Shown here: piece after piece, positions 14,993-21,595 of the stretch
How the letters are laid out: every line of letters begins with the position of its first letter
Numbering within the stretch: position 1 is the first letter of the stretch
Assembly: GCA_036266715.1 (NCBI GenBank)
Contig: DATAXS010000028.1
Location: 1 to 25,209, forward strand
Reading direction: 5' to 3'
DNA from: DATAXS01 sp036266715
GTDB lineage: Bacteria > Patescibacteriota > Minisyncoccia > UBA6257 > 2-01-FULL-56-20
DNA: 25,209 bases
Made by a program: the position numbers and the translations under genes
The notes under the pieces: model-generated
What the model saw: the letters and a program-made list of their open reading frames with translations, nothing else
Told to the model about the DNA's origin: nothing
The model's database searches: none

Positions 14993-15389
14993 GGCGAAGC
15001 AAATTGGAACCATGGATTACCACATAGACGCAAACAAAAAAACGCTCGGCCGCCTGGCCTCGGAAATATCCCTCATCTTGCAGGGTAAGAAAAGCGCGTC
15101 CTATGAGCGCAACCGCGTGAGCGATGACAAGGTCTACGTGAAGAACGTGGACGGCATTGTGGTCACGGGCAACAAGGCCACGCAGAAGATCTATTACCAT
15201 CACACGGGCTACGTGGGCCACTTGAAGGAACTTACGTACGAACAGCAGTTTGCCAAGGACCCGCGCAAAGTGCTCCGCGAAGCGGTCCGCAAAATGCTTC
15301 CCAAAAACTTTTTGAACCAGAAGCGGCTGAAGAACCTTGTCTTTGTGCAAGAAGGCGCAAAAGGTGTGGCGACGGGCGGTAAAAAATAA
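14991..15389 (+). CDS. rplM: 50S ribosomal protein L13
   Basis: L13 is an early-assembling large-subunit protein. The core is intact: DANKKTLGRLASEISLILQGK, NVDGIVVTGNKATQKIYYHHTGYVGHLKE and REAVRKMLPKN. The ATG at 14991 gives 132 residues; the ATG at 15012 gives 125, beginning MDYHIDA, which also fits the family. Neither has a Shine-Dalgarno. It is followed two bases later by rpsI, the universal rplM-rpsI pair. Confidence 0.95.
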   Translation: MAKQIGTMDYHIDANKKTLGRLASEISLILQGKKSASYERNRVSDDKVYVKNVDGIVVTGNKATQKIYYHHTGYVGHLKELTYEQQFAKDPRKVLREAVRKMLPKNFLNQKRLKNLVFVQEGAKGVATGGKK

Positions 15390-15391
15390 CC

Positions 15392-15934
15392 ATGGCAACC
15401 GAAACGACGAAAAAAGAAGTGGTAAAGAAGCCCGTGGCGGCGCACGCAGCGACGCATACTGCAGTTGCAGCCACGCACGCCGCACCGGCCCACGCCGCCG
15501 CGAGCCACACCGCGCCCGCAGCCCACGCAACCGCCACGCCGAAAGCTGCCCGCTACACGGAGGCAACCGGCCGCCGCAAGACCGCCGTTGCGCGCGTGCG
15601 CCTTACGGCAGGGAAGGGGACGGTGATCGTGAACGGCAAGGAACTCGTGAAATATTTTTGCATCGCGCGCCAGGCGGCCTCGGCCACTGCGCCCTTGCGC
15701 GAATTGAAGCTTGATAAGGACTACGACGTTTCCGTGCATGTTTCGGGCGGCGGTATCAATGCCCAGGCGGAGGCAATCCGCCATGGCATCGCGCGGGCGA
15801 TCGTGATCATTGACGCATCCTGGAAGCCGCGCCTCCGCGCCGTGGGCTACATGACCCGCGACTCCCGCATGGTGGAACGGAAAAAGTACGGCCTGAAGAA
15901 GGCACGCAGGGCACCACAATGGGCCAAGCGGTAA
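15392..15934 (+). CDS. rpsI: 30S ribosomal protein S9 with an Ala/His-rich N-terminal extension
   Basis: The S9 core occupies about residues 50-180: RYTEATGRRKTAVARVRL, GKGTVIVNGKEL, AIRHGIARAIV, and the tail ERKKYGLKKARRAPQWAKR that reaches the P-site tRNA. S9 is normally about 130 residues. Here it is 180 because of a ~50-residue N-terminal stretch rich in Ala, His and Thr, with several histidines. The extension resembles in style the one on S11 in the same operon. It is the last gene before a strong terminator. Confidence 0.96.
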   Translation: MATETTKKEVVKKPVAAHAATHTAVAATHAAPAHAAASHTAPAAHATATPKAARYTEATGRRKTAVARVRLTAGKGTVIVNGKELVKYFCIARQAASATAPLRELKLDKDYDVSVHVSGGGINAQAEAIRHGIARAIVIIDASWKPRLRAVGYMTRDSRMVERKKYGLKKARRAPQWAKR

Positions 15935-15939
15935 AGAAG

Positions 15940-15977
15940 AAAATAAAACAGCTCCAGGAATGGAGCTGTTTTATTTT
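15940..15977. terminator. Terminator of the ribosomal operon
   Basis: A perfect 17-bp stem (15940-15956 with 15961-15977) has a GGAA loop. The A/T-rich outer stem supplies the U tract on either strand. Confidence 0.95.
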
Positions 15978-15991
15978 ATCGCTTTCGGGCA

Positions 15992-15997
15992 TATACT
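15992..15997 (+). promoter_or_regulatory. -10 element for the first DUF1214 gene
   Basis: TATACT ends nine bases before the ATG at 16006; the predicted start near 16004 makes the mRNA essentially leaderless. The -35 at the right spacing (TTTTAT) is poor. Confidence 0.45.
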
Positions 15998-16005
15998 TTT
16001 ATTAA

Positions 16006-16620
16006 ATGGAACGCTTCAAAAAAATATTCGCTTTTCTATGGAAGCGAACCATTGTCACGGACATCGTGCAAGGCATCATCGTCGGTGCCGTGCTGGCGTT
16101 TATTATATTTGTGGTTATTACCAATGCTCACGTTATAAAGATCAACGGTTGGAGCACCATATTTGGATGCGGCGAGCCCGGCGATAGCATACTATTGCGC
16201 GGCGTGTGCGCTAAAGAGTTTTCCGGCCCGATAAACGCGCCACAGGAAGCGATGTACTGGACGACAAAAGTAGATGGTGCGGGCCAAGAACTCTCCGGAG
16301 CGCACGACTACATCCTGCACTTTCCGGCAGGACAACTCCCACCAAACAATGCGTTCTGGTCGCTCACAATGGCCGACGCGAAAAATCACTTTGTGCCAAA
16401 TTCGATCAATCGATACGACGTGAGCGATCGGTCGGGACTCATTCCAAACGCTGACGGTTCCATCGATATTTACATAGAGAGTTCCACTCCGGCGGGACAT
16501 GGATCGAACTGGCTCCCGGCGCCCTCGGGCAATTTCATTCTTTGGCTGCGCGCCTATTTGCCCGGTCAGTCCATTCTCGATGGCACGTACACGGTACCGC
16601 CGGTCGTTGAAACGCAATAA
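16006..16620 (+). CDS. Membrane-anchored DUF1214 protein, copy A
   Basis: This 204-residue protein has one N-terminal transmembrane helix (about 19-42) and an outside domain matching DUF1214: LHFPAGQLPPNNAFWSLTM, FVPNSINRYDVSDR, NADGSIDIYI and NWLPAPSGNFILWLRAYLPG. In most bacteria DUF1214 is the C-terminal half of a ~450-residue DUF1254/DUF1214 protein of unknown function. Here it is a separate gene and comes first, with the DUF1254 half encoded next, eight bases downstream. The second copy of this protein at 18307-18975 is about three-quarters identical by eye over the last ~94 residues. Confidence 0.85.
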   Translation: MERFKKIFAFLWKRTIVTDIVQGIIVGAVLAFIIFVVITNAHVIKINGWSTIFGCGEPGDSILLRGVCAKEFSGPINAPQEAMYWTTKVDGAGQELSGAHDYILHFPAGQLPPNNAFWSLTMADAKNHFVPNSINRYDVSDRSGLIPNADGSIDIYIESSTPAGHGSNWLPAPSGNFILWLRAYLPGQSILDGTYTVPPVVETQ

Positions 16621-16628
16621 CGCCTTTC

Positions 16629-17216
16629 ATGAAACATAAACACCTCATTATATTCGGTTCGGCCATGATAGCAGCGTGCGCGATCGGCACATTCCTCTTT
16701 ATTTACTATTGGCCGCTTCTCGTGAGCAACATATATAAAAAGGCGATCCTTAATCAAGGGTTCGGCGACGGCCCCGTTCCGATCAATACACTCTATACGG
16801 AGCCGCAAGCGCTCTTCGCGGAGCCGCTTACCGCGCAGTCCATTGCCGGATCGAACTTGATGACCACCGGTGTGAACCACGACACACTCCTTACGGTCGG
16901 CTGGCTCGATCTTTCCAAAGGGCCGCAAATTTTGCACGTGCCGGATTTTTCCGGCCGCTACTACAGCGTGCAGTTCACCGATCCGTTTGATGTCGACTTC
17001 GCGTATGTCGGCACGCGCACGACGGGCACGGGAGCCGGCAACTATCTCATTACCGGGCCGGGGTGGAACGGAACCGTGCCGAGCGGCACGATACAAATTT
17101 CTTCGCCAAATAATTCGGTGCTCGTGCTTGGCCGCATCCTCGTGTACAGCGACAGCGACGTCTCGACCGCCTACGAACTTGCGAAGCAGATACAACTGGC
17201 ACCGCTCGGGAAATGA
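16629..17216 (+). CDS. Membrane-anchored DUF1254 protein, copy A
   Basis: The 195-residue protein has an N-terminal transmembrane helix (about 7-30) followed by a DUF1254 domain: TTGVNHDTLLTVGWLDLSKGPQILHVPDFSGRYYSVQFTDP, VGTRTTGTGAGNYLITGPGWNG and SSPNNSVLVLGRILVY. It is the partner half of the DUF1214 gene just upstream and is very probably co-transcribed and co-assembled with it on the membrane exterior. The function of the family is not established. It faces a convergent gene ending at 17253, with no clear terminator in the 36-base gap. Confidence 0.85.
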   Translation: MKHKHLIIFGSAMIAACAIGTFLFIYYWPLLVSNIYKKAILNQGFGDGPVPINTLYTEPQALFAEPLTAQSIAGSNLMTTGVNHDTLLTVGWLDLSKGPQILHVPDFSGRYYSVQFTDPFDVDFAYVGTRTTGTGAGNYLITGPGWNGTVPSGTIQISSPNNSVLVLGRILVYSDSDVSTAYELAKQIQLAPLGK

Positions 17217-17252
17217 AGATCGTTGTATTCCTCTTGACCTGTCATATTCTTC

Positions 17253-17699
17253 TTATCTGAACAATATAATTACCCACGCGAGCAAGATAAATGCGTATGC
17301 GTTGATGAGGAGTGTCCGCGCCCAGTGCGTCTTAAGTATTTTTGTGAGATAGGGGCTTTTGGAACCGAGAGGATCTTTGCTCAACTTTGCTTGCCATTGT
17401 CCCCAGAAGATCGCGGTGAGCATCAGTGAGATGGCTTGCGTGAGAAATACGCCCCAGATCGCCCATGGGAGAGAACCGACGGGATGGTACCAGAAGAGTT
17501 CAATCGAGCCGATGAGCGCGAGGGCAACCGGCGTAAAAATCCAATAGGGCAGCTTTTTCCAGTGAACTTCTTGGACAGTATGAAAGTCATTTCCGATCAA
17601 TTTCCACGATCGAAAAATATCCACTTCCATCGCCCAAATGGTACCGACGTTATAGAAGCCGAGCGCGAGATTGAGGATAAGAAAGATGAATGGTGTCAT
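17253..17699 (-). CDS. Four-helix integral membrane protein of unknown function
   Basis: The 148-residue protein has about four transmembrane helices. The first loop contains WAMEVDIFRSWKLIG and HTVQEVHWKKLPYW, and the third section contains FWGQWQAKLSKDP and a Thr-His-Trp before the last helix. The pattern of conserved-looking His/Trp residues near membrane faces recalls small DUF1772-like membrane proteins, but I cannot assign it. Its start codon falls exactly at the transcription start predicted from the symmetric promoter it shares with the divergent gene, so its mRNA should be leaderless. Confidence 0.78.
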   Translation of the reverse strand: MTPFIFLILNLALGFYNVGTIWAMEVDIFRSWKLIGNDFHTVQEVHWKKLPYWIFTPVALALIGSIELFWYHPVGSLPWAIWGVFLTQAISLMLTAIFWGQWQAKLSKDPLGSKSPYLTKILKTHWARTLLINAYAFILLAWVIILFR

Positions 17700-17705
17700 G
17701 CAACA

Positions 17706-17724
17706 ATTATATCAGTGATATAAT
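17706..17724. promoter_or_regulatory. Perfectly symmetric bidirectional promoter
   Basis: ATTATATCA-G-TGATATAAT is a perfect inverted repeat with 9-base arms about a single G. The right arm contains TATAAT for the plus-strand gene (17719-17724). The left arm contains TATAAT for the minus-strand gene (17711-17706). Neither has a convincing -35 at 17 bp. Confidence 0.75.
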
Positions 17725-17734
17725 AAAAATCATC

Positions 17735-18241
17735 ATGCCGCTTATCAATTTTCTCTTTTGGGCCTTCTTTGCATCATACGTCGTGCACGTTCTCGATGAG
17801 ACGCTCATGAACGGCGGCTTTGTACAGTGGATCAAAAACAACTTCTGGCCAACGTACAACGTGCGGATGTTTTTCTGGTTCAATACAGCATTCATTATAG
17901 CGGTAGCCGCGAGCAATATGCTATATGACAATTTTGGTGGCCATTGGGCTATCCTACCGATCATCTTTATGGCCGGATTCGTCACACACGCGTTCACCGT
18001 TCATTTATATTGGACGATCCGCCGCAATACCTACTCCCCGGGCCTGCTCACAAGCACACTTTATATAGTTATCTTTTATCTCTTGATTAGATACGGCCTC
18101 GGTGGCAACCTCATCACCGGCGCGGACTTCGCCATCGGGACGATTGTCGGCGTCGCGACCATTGGCGCATTCCTGACCGTGGGACCCACCATACTCTTTC
18201 CAAAGTGGAATAAGCAAAAAGAAAAAAATAATGCGGCCTAA
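17735..18241 (+). CDS. Integral membrane protein resembling the HXXEE family
   Basis: The 168-residue protein has about five hydrophobic segments. Near the first helix it carries HVLDE (His18, Asp21, Glu22), and later YDNFGGHW and THAFTVHLYW (His85, His90). This arrangement of His/Glu in membrane helices resembles the HXXEE domain family, a likely but uncharacterised metal or ligand site. The start at 17735 is preferred over the ATG at 17690, because the shared symmetric promoter lies between them. It ends 65 bases before the second DUF1214 gene. Confidence 0.72.
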   Translation: MPLINFLFWAFFASYVVHVLDETLMNGGFVQWIKNNFWPTYNVRMFFWFNTAFIIAVAASNMLYDNFGGHWAILPIIFMAGFVTHAFTVHLYWTIRRNTYSPGLLTSTLYIVIFYLLIRYGLGGNLITGADFAIGTIVGVATIGAFLTVGPTILFPKWNKQKEKNNAA

Positions 18242-18252
18242 AGTCCTTAACG

Positions 18253-18281
18253 TTTCAGAGTATGCCCCTGCGGCGTATAAT
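18253..18281 (+). promoter_or_regulatory. Promoter of the second DUF1214/DUF1254 pair
   Basis: TTTCAG (18253-18258), a 17-bp spacer, perfect TATAAT (18276-18281). The predicted start near 18288 leaves a ~19-nt leader. Confidence 0.55.
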
Positions 18282-18306
18282 GATATTAAGCAGGTAGATA
18301 AATATC

Positions 18307-18975
18307 ATGAGCAAAACTTACACCTACTTTATAACAGCCGTTGGCGTGATATGCGCTTTTTTCATTATCCGGTTGTTTTTCTTTACCGATTTAAGCACAA
18401 GAACCGTGCAAAGCGACGTACTGCAAGGCGTTCTCATCGGCTTCGGGCTGGCGGTTGTCACGGCCCAGATTTATGGGTGGATCAAGGCCACAAAGGTTAA
18501 CGGCTGGACCTCCATGTTCGGATTAAGCGTTCCTGGCAATGGCATGCTGATGCGAGCCGCGTGCTCCTTATTATTTCCCGGCCCGGTAGTTGTGCCGGAA
18601 GAGGCGATGTATTGGTATACGAATGCGGACGACGCAGGCCGGGTGCTCTCCGGCCGAGAGAGCTACGTCATGCATTTCCCGGCAGGCGGACTCCCGCCTA
18701 ACAATGCATTCTGGTCGATCACGATGGGCGATGCACAAAATCATTTTGTTCCAAATTCGATCAATCGATACAGCGTGACCAATCGCACTGGCCTCGCACC
18801 AAACGCAGACGGCTCTGTCGATATTTATATTCAAAACGCCGCTCCCTCAAGCCACGAGTCGAATTGGCTACCGGCTCCCTCGGGCAATTTCATACTGTGG
18901 TTACGTGTATATTTGCCAGGTGTAGCCATTCTCGACCGCACATACACGGTGCCTCCTGTTGTCAAAATAAAATGA
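18307..18975 (+). CDS. Membrane-anchored DUF1214 protein, copy B
   Basis: The 222-residue paralogue of the gene at 16006 has two hydrophobic N-terminal stretches (about 5-24 and 38-56), where copy A has one. The outside domain keeps every DUF1214 landmark: LPPNNAFWSITM, FVPNSINRY, NADGSVDIYI, NWLPAPSGNFILWLRVYLPG and YTVPPVV. Differences from copy A lie mainly in the membrane part and loops, which implies an old duplication with divergence, not a recent copy. The DUF1254 partner starts just after or overlaps the stop. Confidence 0.85.
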   Translation: MSKTYTYFITAVGVICAFFIIRLFFFTDLSTRTVQSDVLQGVLIGFGLAVVTAQIYGWIKATKVNGWTSMFGLSVPGNGMLMRAACSLLFPGPVVVPEEAMYWYTNADDAGRVLSGRESYVMHFPAGGLPPNNAFWSITMGDAQNHFVPNSINRYSVTNRTGLAPNADGSVDIYIQNAAPSSHESNWLPAPSGNFILWLRVYLPGVAILDRTYTVPPVVKIK

Positions 18976-18980
18976 TACCT

Positions 18981-19556
18981 ATGGGATACGAACATTTATT
19001 TATATTCAGCGGAGTCTGCATCGCAACGTGGTTTCTTATCATCTACTTTTTGCCGCGCATGCTACTGTCCGTGTATAAGCGGGCGATCCTTAAGAAAGGG
19101 TTCGGTGATGGCCCCATTCCAATCAACACACTTTATGTGGAACCTAAAGCTCTTCTTGCAGACCCCATCCATCTGCCCGCCGGGGCTTCAAAACTGGCGA
19201 CCACCGGCGTGAACCGCGACACGCTCTATGTCGCTGGATGGCTCGACCTCGTGAAGGGGCCGCTTGTATTGCATGTGCCAGATTTTTCCAACCGCTACTA
19301 CAGCATGCAGTTCACCGACCCATCAAAGAACATCAATTTTGCCTATGTTGGCACGCGGGCAACCGGAACAAAAGCGGGTGATCACCTCGTTACCGGCCCC
19401 GGCTGGAAAGGGGTCGTGCCAGAGGGAATGACGCGGATTTCTTCGCCCTCAAACTCGGTGATGGTTTTCGGGCGAGTGCTCGTGTATAACGATAACGACC
19501 TCTCGACCGCTTACGATCTTGCAAAGCAGATGCAGCTGATGCCGTTCAGCGAGTGA
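18981..19556 (+). CDS. Membrane-anchored DUF1254 protein, copy B
   Basis: The 191-residue paralogue of the gene at 16629 has an N-terminal transmembrane helix (about 6-27), then KRAILKKGFGDGPIPINTLYVEPKALLADP, TTGVNRDTLYVAGWLDL, VPDFSNRYYSMQFTDP, VGTRATGTKAGDHLVTGPGWKG and SSPSNSVMVFGRVLVYNDNDLSTAYDLAKQMQL. Start choice: the ATG at 18981 aligns residue for residue with copy A (HLFIF against HLIIF). The ATG at 18972 overlaps the upstream stop as ATGA and is also possible. A long terminator hairpin follows. Confidence 0.85.
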   Translation: MGYEHLFIFSGVCIATWFLIIYFLPRMLLSVYKRAILKKGFGDGPIPINTLYVEPKALLADPIHLPAGASKLATTGVNRDTLYVAGWLDLVKGPLVLHVPDFSNRYYSMQFTDPSKNINFAYVGTRATGTKAGDHLVTGPGWKGVVPEGMTRISSPSNSVMVFGRVLVYNDNDLSTAYDLAKQMQLMPFSE

Positions 19557-19589
19557 CGATCTAACACATAATCGATTCACGTTTCCGGT

Positions 19590-19633
19590 GGTAATAAAAA
19601 CAGCCCGACATGTGTCGAGCCGTTTTTATTACC
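19590..19633. terminator. Bidirectional terminator between convergent genes
   Basis: A perfect 12-bp outer stem (19590-19601 with 19622-19633) encloses a second CGAC/GTCG hairpin. A/T-rich arms give U tracts on both strands, serving the DUF1254 gene on the plus strand and the 56-residue gene on the minus strand. Confidence 0.88.
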
Positions 19634-19642
19634 CTCCTCTAT

Positions 19643-19813
19643 CTAATGGATGATGTTTGCGAGATGCATCAGCCAGAGGAACGCCCCGACCGCGATAAGA
19701 AGCAATCCGAGGCCGACGGGAGATCCCCAGCCGTACCACGCCATTGCGTTCTTCACCGCGAGCCGTCCCATCGGATCATCGTAGTATTTGGTCTTATCTT
19801 TTTCTTCTTCCAT
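19643..19813 (-). CDS. 56-residue single-pass membrane peptide
   Basis: The frame starts at ATG 19813. A charged N-terminus (MEEEKDKTKYYDDPMGRL) precedes NAMAWYGWGSP and one hydrophobic helix (about 33-50), with a short tail ending IIH. The reading frame fits tightly between a terminator and a long leader with its own promoter, which supports it as a gene. The inside-negative N-tail suggests a small membrane-protein regulator or complex subunit, but the family is unknown to me. Confidence 0.65.
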   Translation of the reverse strand: MEEEKDKTKYYDDPMGRLAVKNAMAWYGWGSPVGLGLLLIAVGAFLWLMHLANIIH

Positions 19814-19847
19814 GTTCGATTATTAGATTGTTTTGATTTAGTGTTTG

Positions 19848-19867
19848 ACCTTTGGATACCCAAAGGT
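19848..19867 (-). promoter_or_regulatory. Leader hairpin of the 56-residue gene
   Basis: ACCTTTGG-ATAC-CCAAAGGT forms a perfect 8-bp stem with a 4-base loop, extendable by a wobble and one more pair. It sits about 35 bases upstream of the ATG within a ~123-nt leader. It could be an operator or an RNA control element. Confidence 0.45.
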
Positions 19868-19942
19868 TAGTGAATGGATGTCGGCCGTTGTCGATCGGGG
19901 TTAGTGATCGCAGCCGGGTGTCACCACTTACTCCACGATCTC

Positions 19943-19971
19943 ATTATATGTGCAATTTATCCTTTAGCCAA
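19943..19971 (-). promoter_or_regulatory. Promoter for the long leader of the 56-residue gene
   Basis: On the minus strand: TTGGCT (19971-19966), a 17-bp spacer, perfect TATAAT (19948-19943). It lies 130 bases from the ATG at 19813, much farther than other promoters here. The remaining sequence up to 20045 holds no gene I can support. Confidence 0.6.
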
Positions 19972-20045
19972 TTTGCCACGCGGCGTGGTCGACGTCATAA
20001 GCGTTCCATGCGGAGGTATGAAAGCGTAGAACAGAGCTTTCCTTT

Positions 20046-20294
20046 TTATTCCGCGACTTCGACGATTTTCTCGCGCGATGTAAGGCCGGAAATGATGCGT
20101 ACTCGGGAAAGAGGAACCTTAAGGTAAGTAGCAAGTACCTTTTCTATCGCGCGGTTCGCCCGCCCGTCAACGGCCCGTTCTTTCACGGCGACCGTGAAGG
20201 AGGGGAGGTCATTCTTGTTAGCAAAAAGTCCGTCGGATATTTTCTGCACCCGTTCCGTTTTCGCACCCGGTTTGGCCTTCACAAAAATTTTCAT
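20046..20294 (-). CDS. DUF167 (YggU-like) family protein
   Basis: The 82-residue protein matches the DUF167/YggU fold: MKIFVKAKPGAKTERV at the start, FTVAVKERAVDGRANRAIEKVLATYLKVPLSRVRIISGLTSREKIVEV at the end. The family is small, widespread and of uncertain function. It starts three bases after the stop of the membrane protein upstream, so the two form an operon. GC content and codon use resemble the neighbours. Confidence 0.93.
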   Translation of the reverse strand: MKIFVKAKPGAKTERVQKISDGLFANKNDLPSFTVAVKERAVDGRANRAIEKVLATYLKVPLSRVRIISGLTSREKIVEVAE

Positions 20295-20297
20295 CTC

Positions 20298-21125
20298 TTA
20301 GGGGTTGGGCTGTTTTTGTAACCCTTTTGCGAATTCACCTACCATCTCATCGAATATCGGCATATTCGTTACGTTGGGATAGGGATATAGTGTGAACTCA
20401 TAAACGGTGTAATGAATGGGATCAAAAATAGCATAGATGAGTTCGTTATCCGCTTCCGTGCTGATCTCTGCCTTGATCGTTTGATAGCCGTCGAGTGTGC
20501 CCCAATCGCTCGCGGGAGATGCGCCCATTGTGCCGCTCGCGGTGCCGATATTCAAACCGGCCCAATCGGGGATCGAGCGATCAAGGGGAACCGCGTTCGC
20601 ATCAATCTGTTCACCCAAGGCATATCCTTCGGTTGCTTGAAGGTTTGGTAACTGTGCCTGTTTCGTAAAAACAATTCCTCCGGTTTCCACGCGGTGCGCA
20701 TACCATCCATCAGGAGCCGGAACATCGGGCAGAGTCGGCACTCGCCATACATATCCCATCGTGGCATCGATCACGGTTGGCGGACTTCCATCGCATCCTT
20801 CGCCCGCCGCAGAGACGGTTTGCCCGACTGCGATAAAGGACGATGATGCGATGTGCGTTAAAAGATCGGGTTCGTAATAATTGGTGTAGGGGCCGATGAT
20901 GAGCGTAGTCGTTTCATTCGCATAGCTATCGTATGTTGTGATGTTATCACCAGAAATCGCCGTGATCGTTCCACCACCTCCGTTCACTTGGCTGCAATTT
21001 GACGCTGGGTTTTGCGCGGTAACTATATGCTTATGTTGGGTCCAGACATAGAAGCCGAAAGCGGCGAGGATAAAGAGGATAATAATAGCAACGATGATCG
21101 CGAGTCGCCAGTTTTTCCTTGTCAT
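20298..21125 (-). CDS. Membrane-anchored extracytoplasmic protein, unknown function
   Basis: The real start is the ATG at 21125, though the frame is open upstream to 21524 across a promoter and the opposite-strand gene. At the N-terminus MTRKNWRLAIIVAIIILFILAAFGFYVW is a signal anchor. It is followed by an OB-like beta stretch (GTITAISGDNITTY, TTLIIGPYTNYYEP) that resembles DUF5666-type domains, and by a second ~140-residue domain with YEFTLYPYPN near the end. Two cysteines outside could pair. 275 residues. The predicted transcription start coincides with the ATG. Confidence 0.75.
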   Translation of the reverse strand: MTRKNWRLAIIVAIIILFILAAFGFYVWTQHKHIVTAQNPASNCSQVNGGGGTITAISGDNITTYDSYANETTTLIIGPYTNYYEPDLLTHIASSSFIAVGQTVSAAGEGCDGSPPTVIDATMGYVWRVPTLPDVPAPDGWYAHRVETGGIVFTKQAQLPNLQATEGYALGEQIDANAVPLDRSIPDWAGLNIGTASGTMGASPASDWGTLDGYQTIKAEISTEADNELIYAIFDPIHYTVYEFTLYPYPNVTNMPIFDEMVGEFAKGLQKQPNP

Positions 21126-21131
21126 GTAGTG

Positions 21132-21137
21132 ATTATA
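21132..21137 (-). promoter_or_regulatory. -10 element for the 275-residue protein gene
   Basis: Minus-strand TATAAT with the ATG at 21125, the position expected for +1. The -35 is weak (TGTCCG-like). The same eight bases ATTATAAT also read TATAAT on the plus strand. Confidence 0.5.
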
Positions 21138-21187
21138 ATCTGCATCTCCCGCATCGGACAGTCGGCTATGATGAACCGAAACAATGC

Positions 21188-21216
21188 TTGTAAAAACGTC
21201 ACATATTCCGTATAAT
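21188..21216 (+). promoter_or_regulatory. Promoter of the zinc-ribbon/ribA/OMPDC-GMK operon
   Basis: TTGTAA (21188-21193), a 17-bp spacer, perfect TATAAT (21211-21216). The leader of about 44 nt includes a GGAG Shine-Dalgarno, unlike most promoters in the window. Confidence 0.75.
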
Positions 21217-21266
21217 ATGCGAGCAGAAAAGCTCTTTAAAAACCGGATTATATCATGGAGAAACGA

Positions 21267-21593
21267 ATGAAAAAAGATAAGTACCTTCGAGTGCGTGGCG
21301 GCACCGCCAGAATGCTCGACATCCATTGCGCCAAATGCGGTGCTTGGATTTTGAAGTATCAGAAGGACGGCGTAGGGCAACTCCTGCGCTGTTACCTCAA
21401 TCGGATCTTTGCTCCGCCGGAACTTGCTGCTTTGCAGCATAATCCGACGATTAGAGAACCGAAAGATATGATGAACCTCGTCTGCCCGAATTGCAGTACC
21501 GTCATCGGAACGCCGATGCGGCATGAGGACGGCAGGCTTGCGTTCCGGCTTATGAAGGGAACCTACACAAAGAAAATCGTGAAAGGAGAATGA
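21267..21593 (+). CDS. Four-cysteine zinc-ribbon-like protein, copy A
   Basis: The 108-residue protein has two CxxC pairs (Cys21/Cys24 in HCAKC and Cys73/Cys76 in CPNC), probably one zinc site. Between them lies YQKDGVGQLLRCYLNRI, and at the end RLAFRLMKGTYTKKI. The ATG at 21267 is chosen over 21255 because GGAG sits six bases before it. It is the first gene of a three-gene operon, with the ribA start codon region overlapping its stop. A clear paralogue lies at 23846-24181 on the other strand. The family is unknown to me; nucleic-acid or protein binding is a guess from the fold. Confidence 0.8.
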   Translation: MKKDKYLRVRGGTARMLDIHCAKCGAWILKYQKDGVGQLLRCYLNRIFAPPELAALQHNPTIREPKDMMNLVCPNCSTVIGTPMRHEDGRLAFRLMKGTYTKKIVKGE

Positions 21594-21595
21594 TC

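Noticed and set aside
19868..20045. Possible tRNA or other known structured RNA between the DUF167 gene and the 56-residue gene
   Set aside because: There is no T-loop GGTTCGA-type motif, no acceptor pairing and no anticodon arm that fits; only short hairpins and a minus-strand promoter were found.
21126..21524. N-terminal extension of the 275-residue minus-strand protein
   Set aside because: The extension crosses two promoters and the opposite-strand zinc-ribbon gene, while a typical signal anchor begins at the ATG at 21125.
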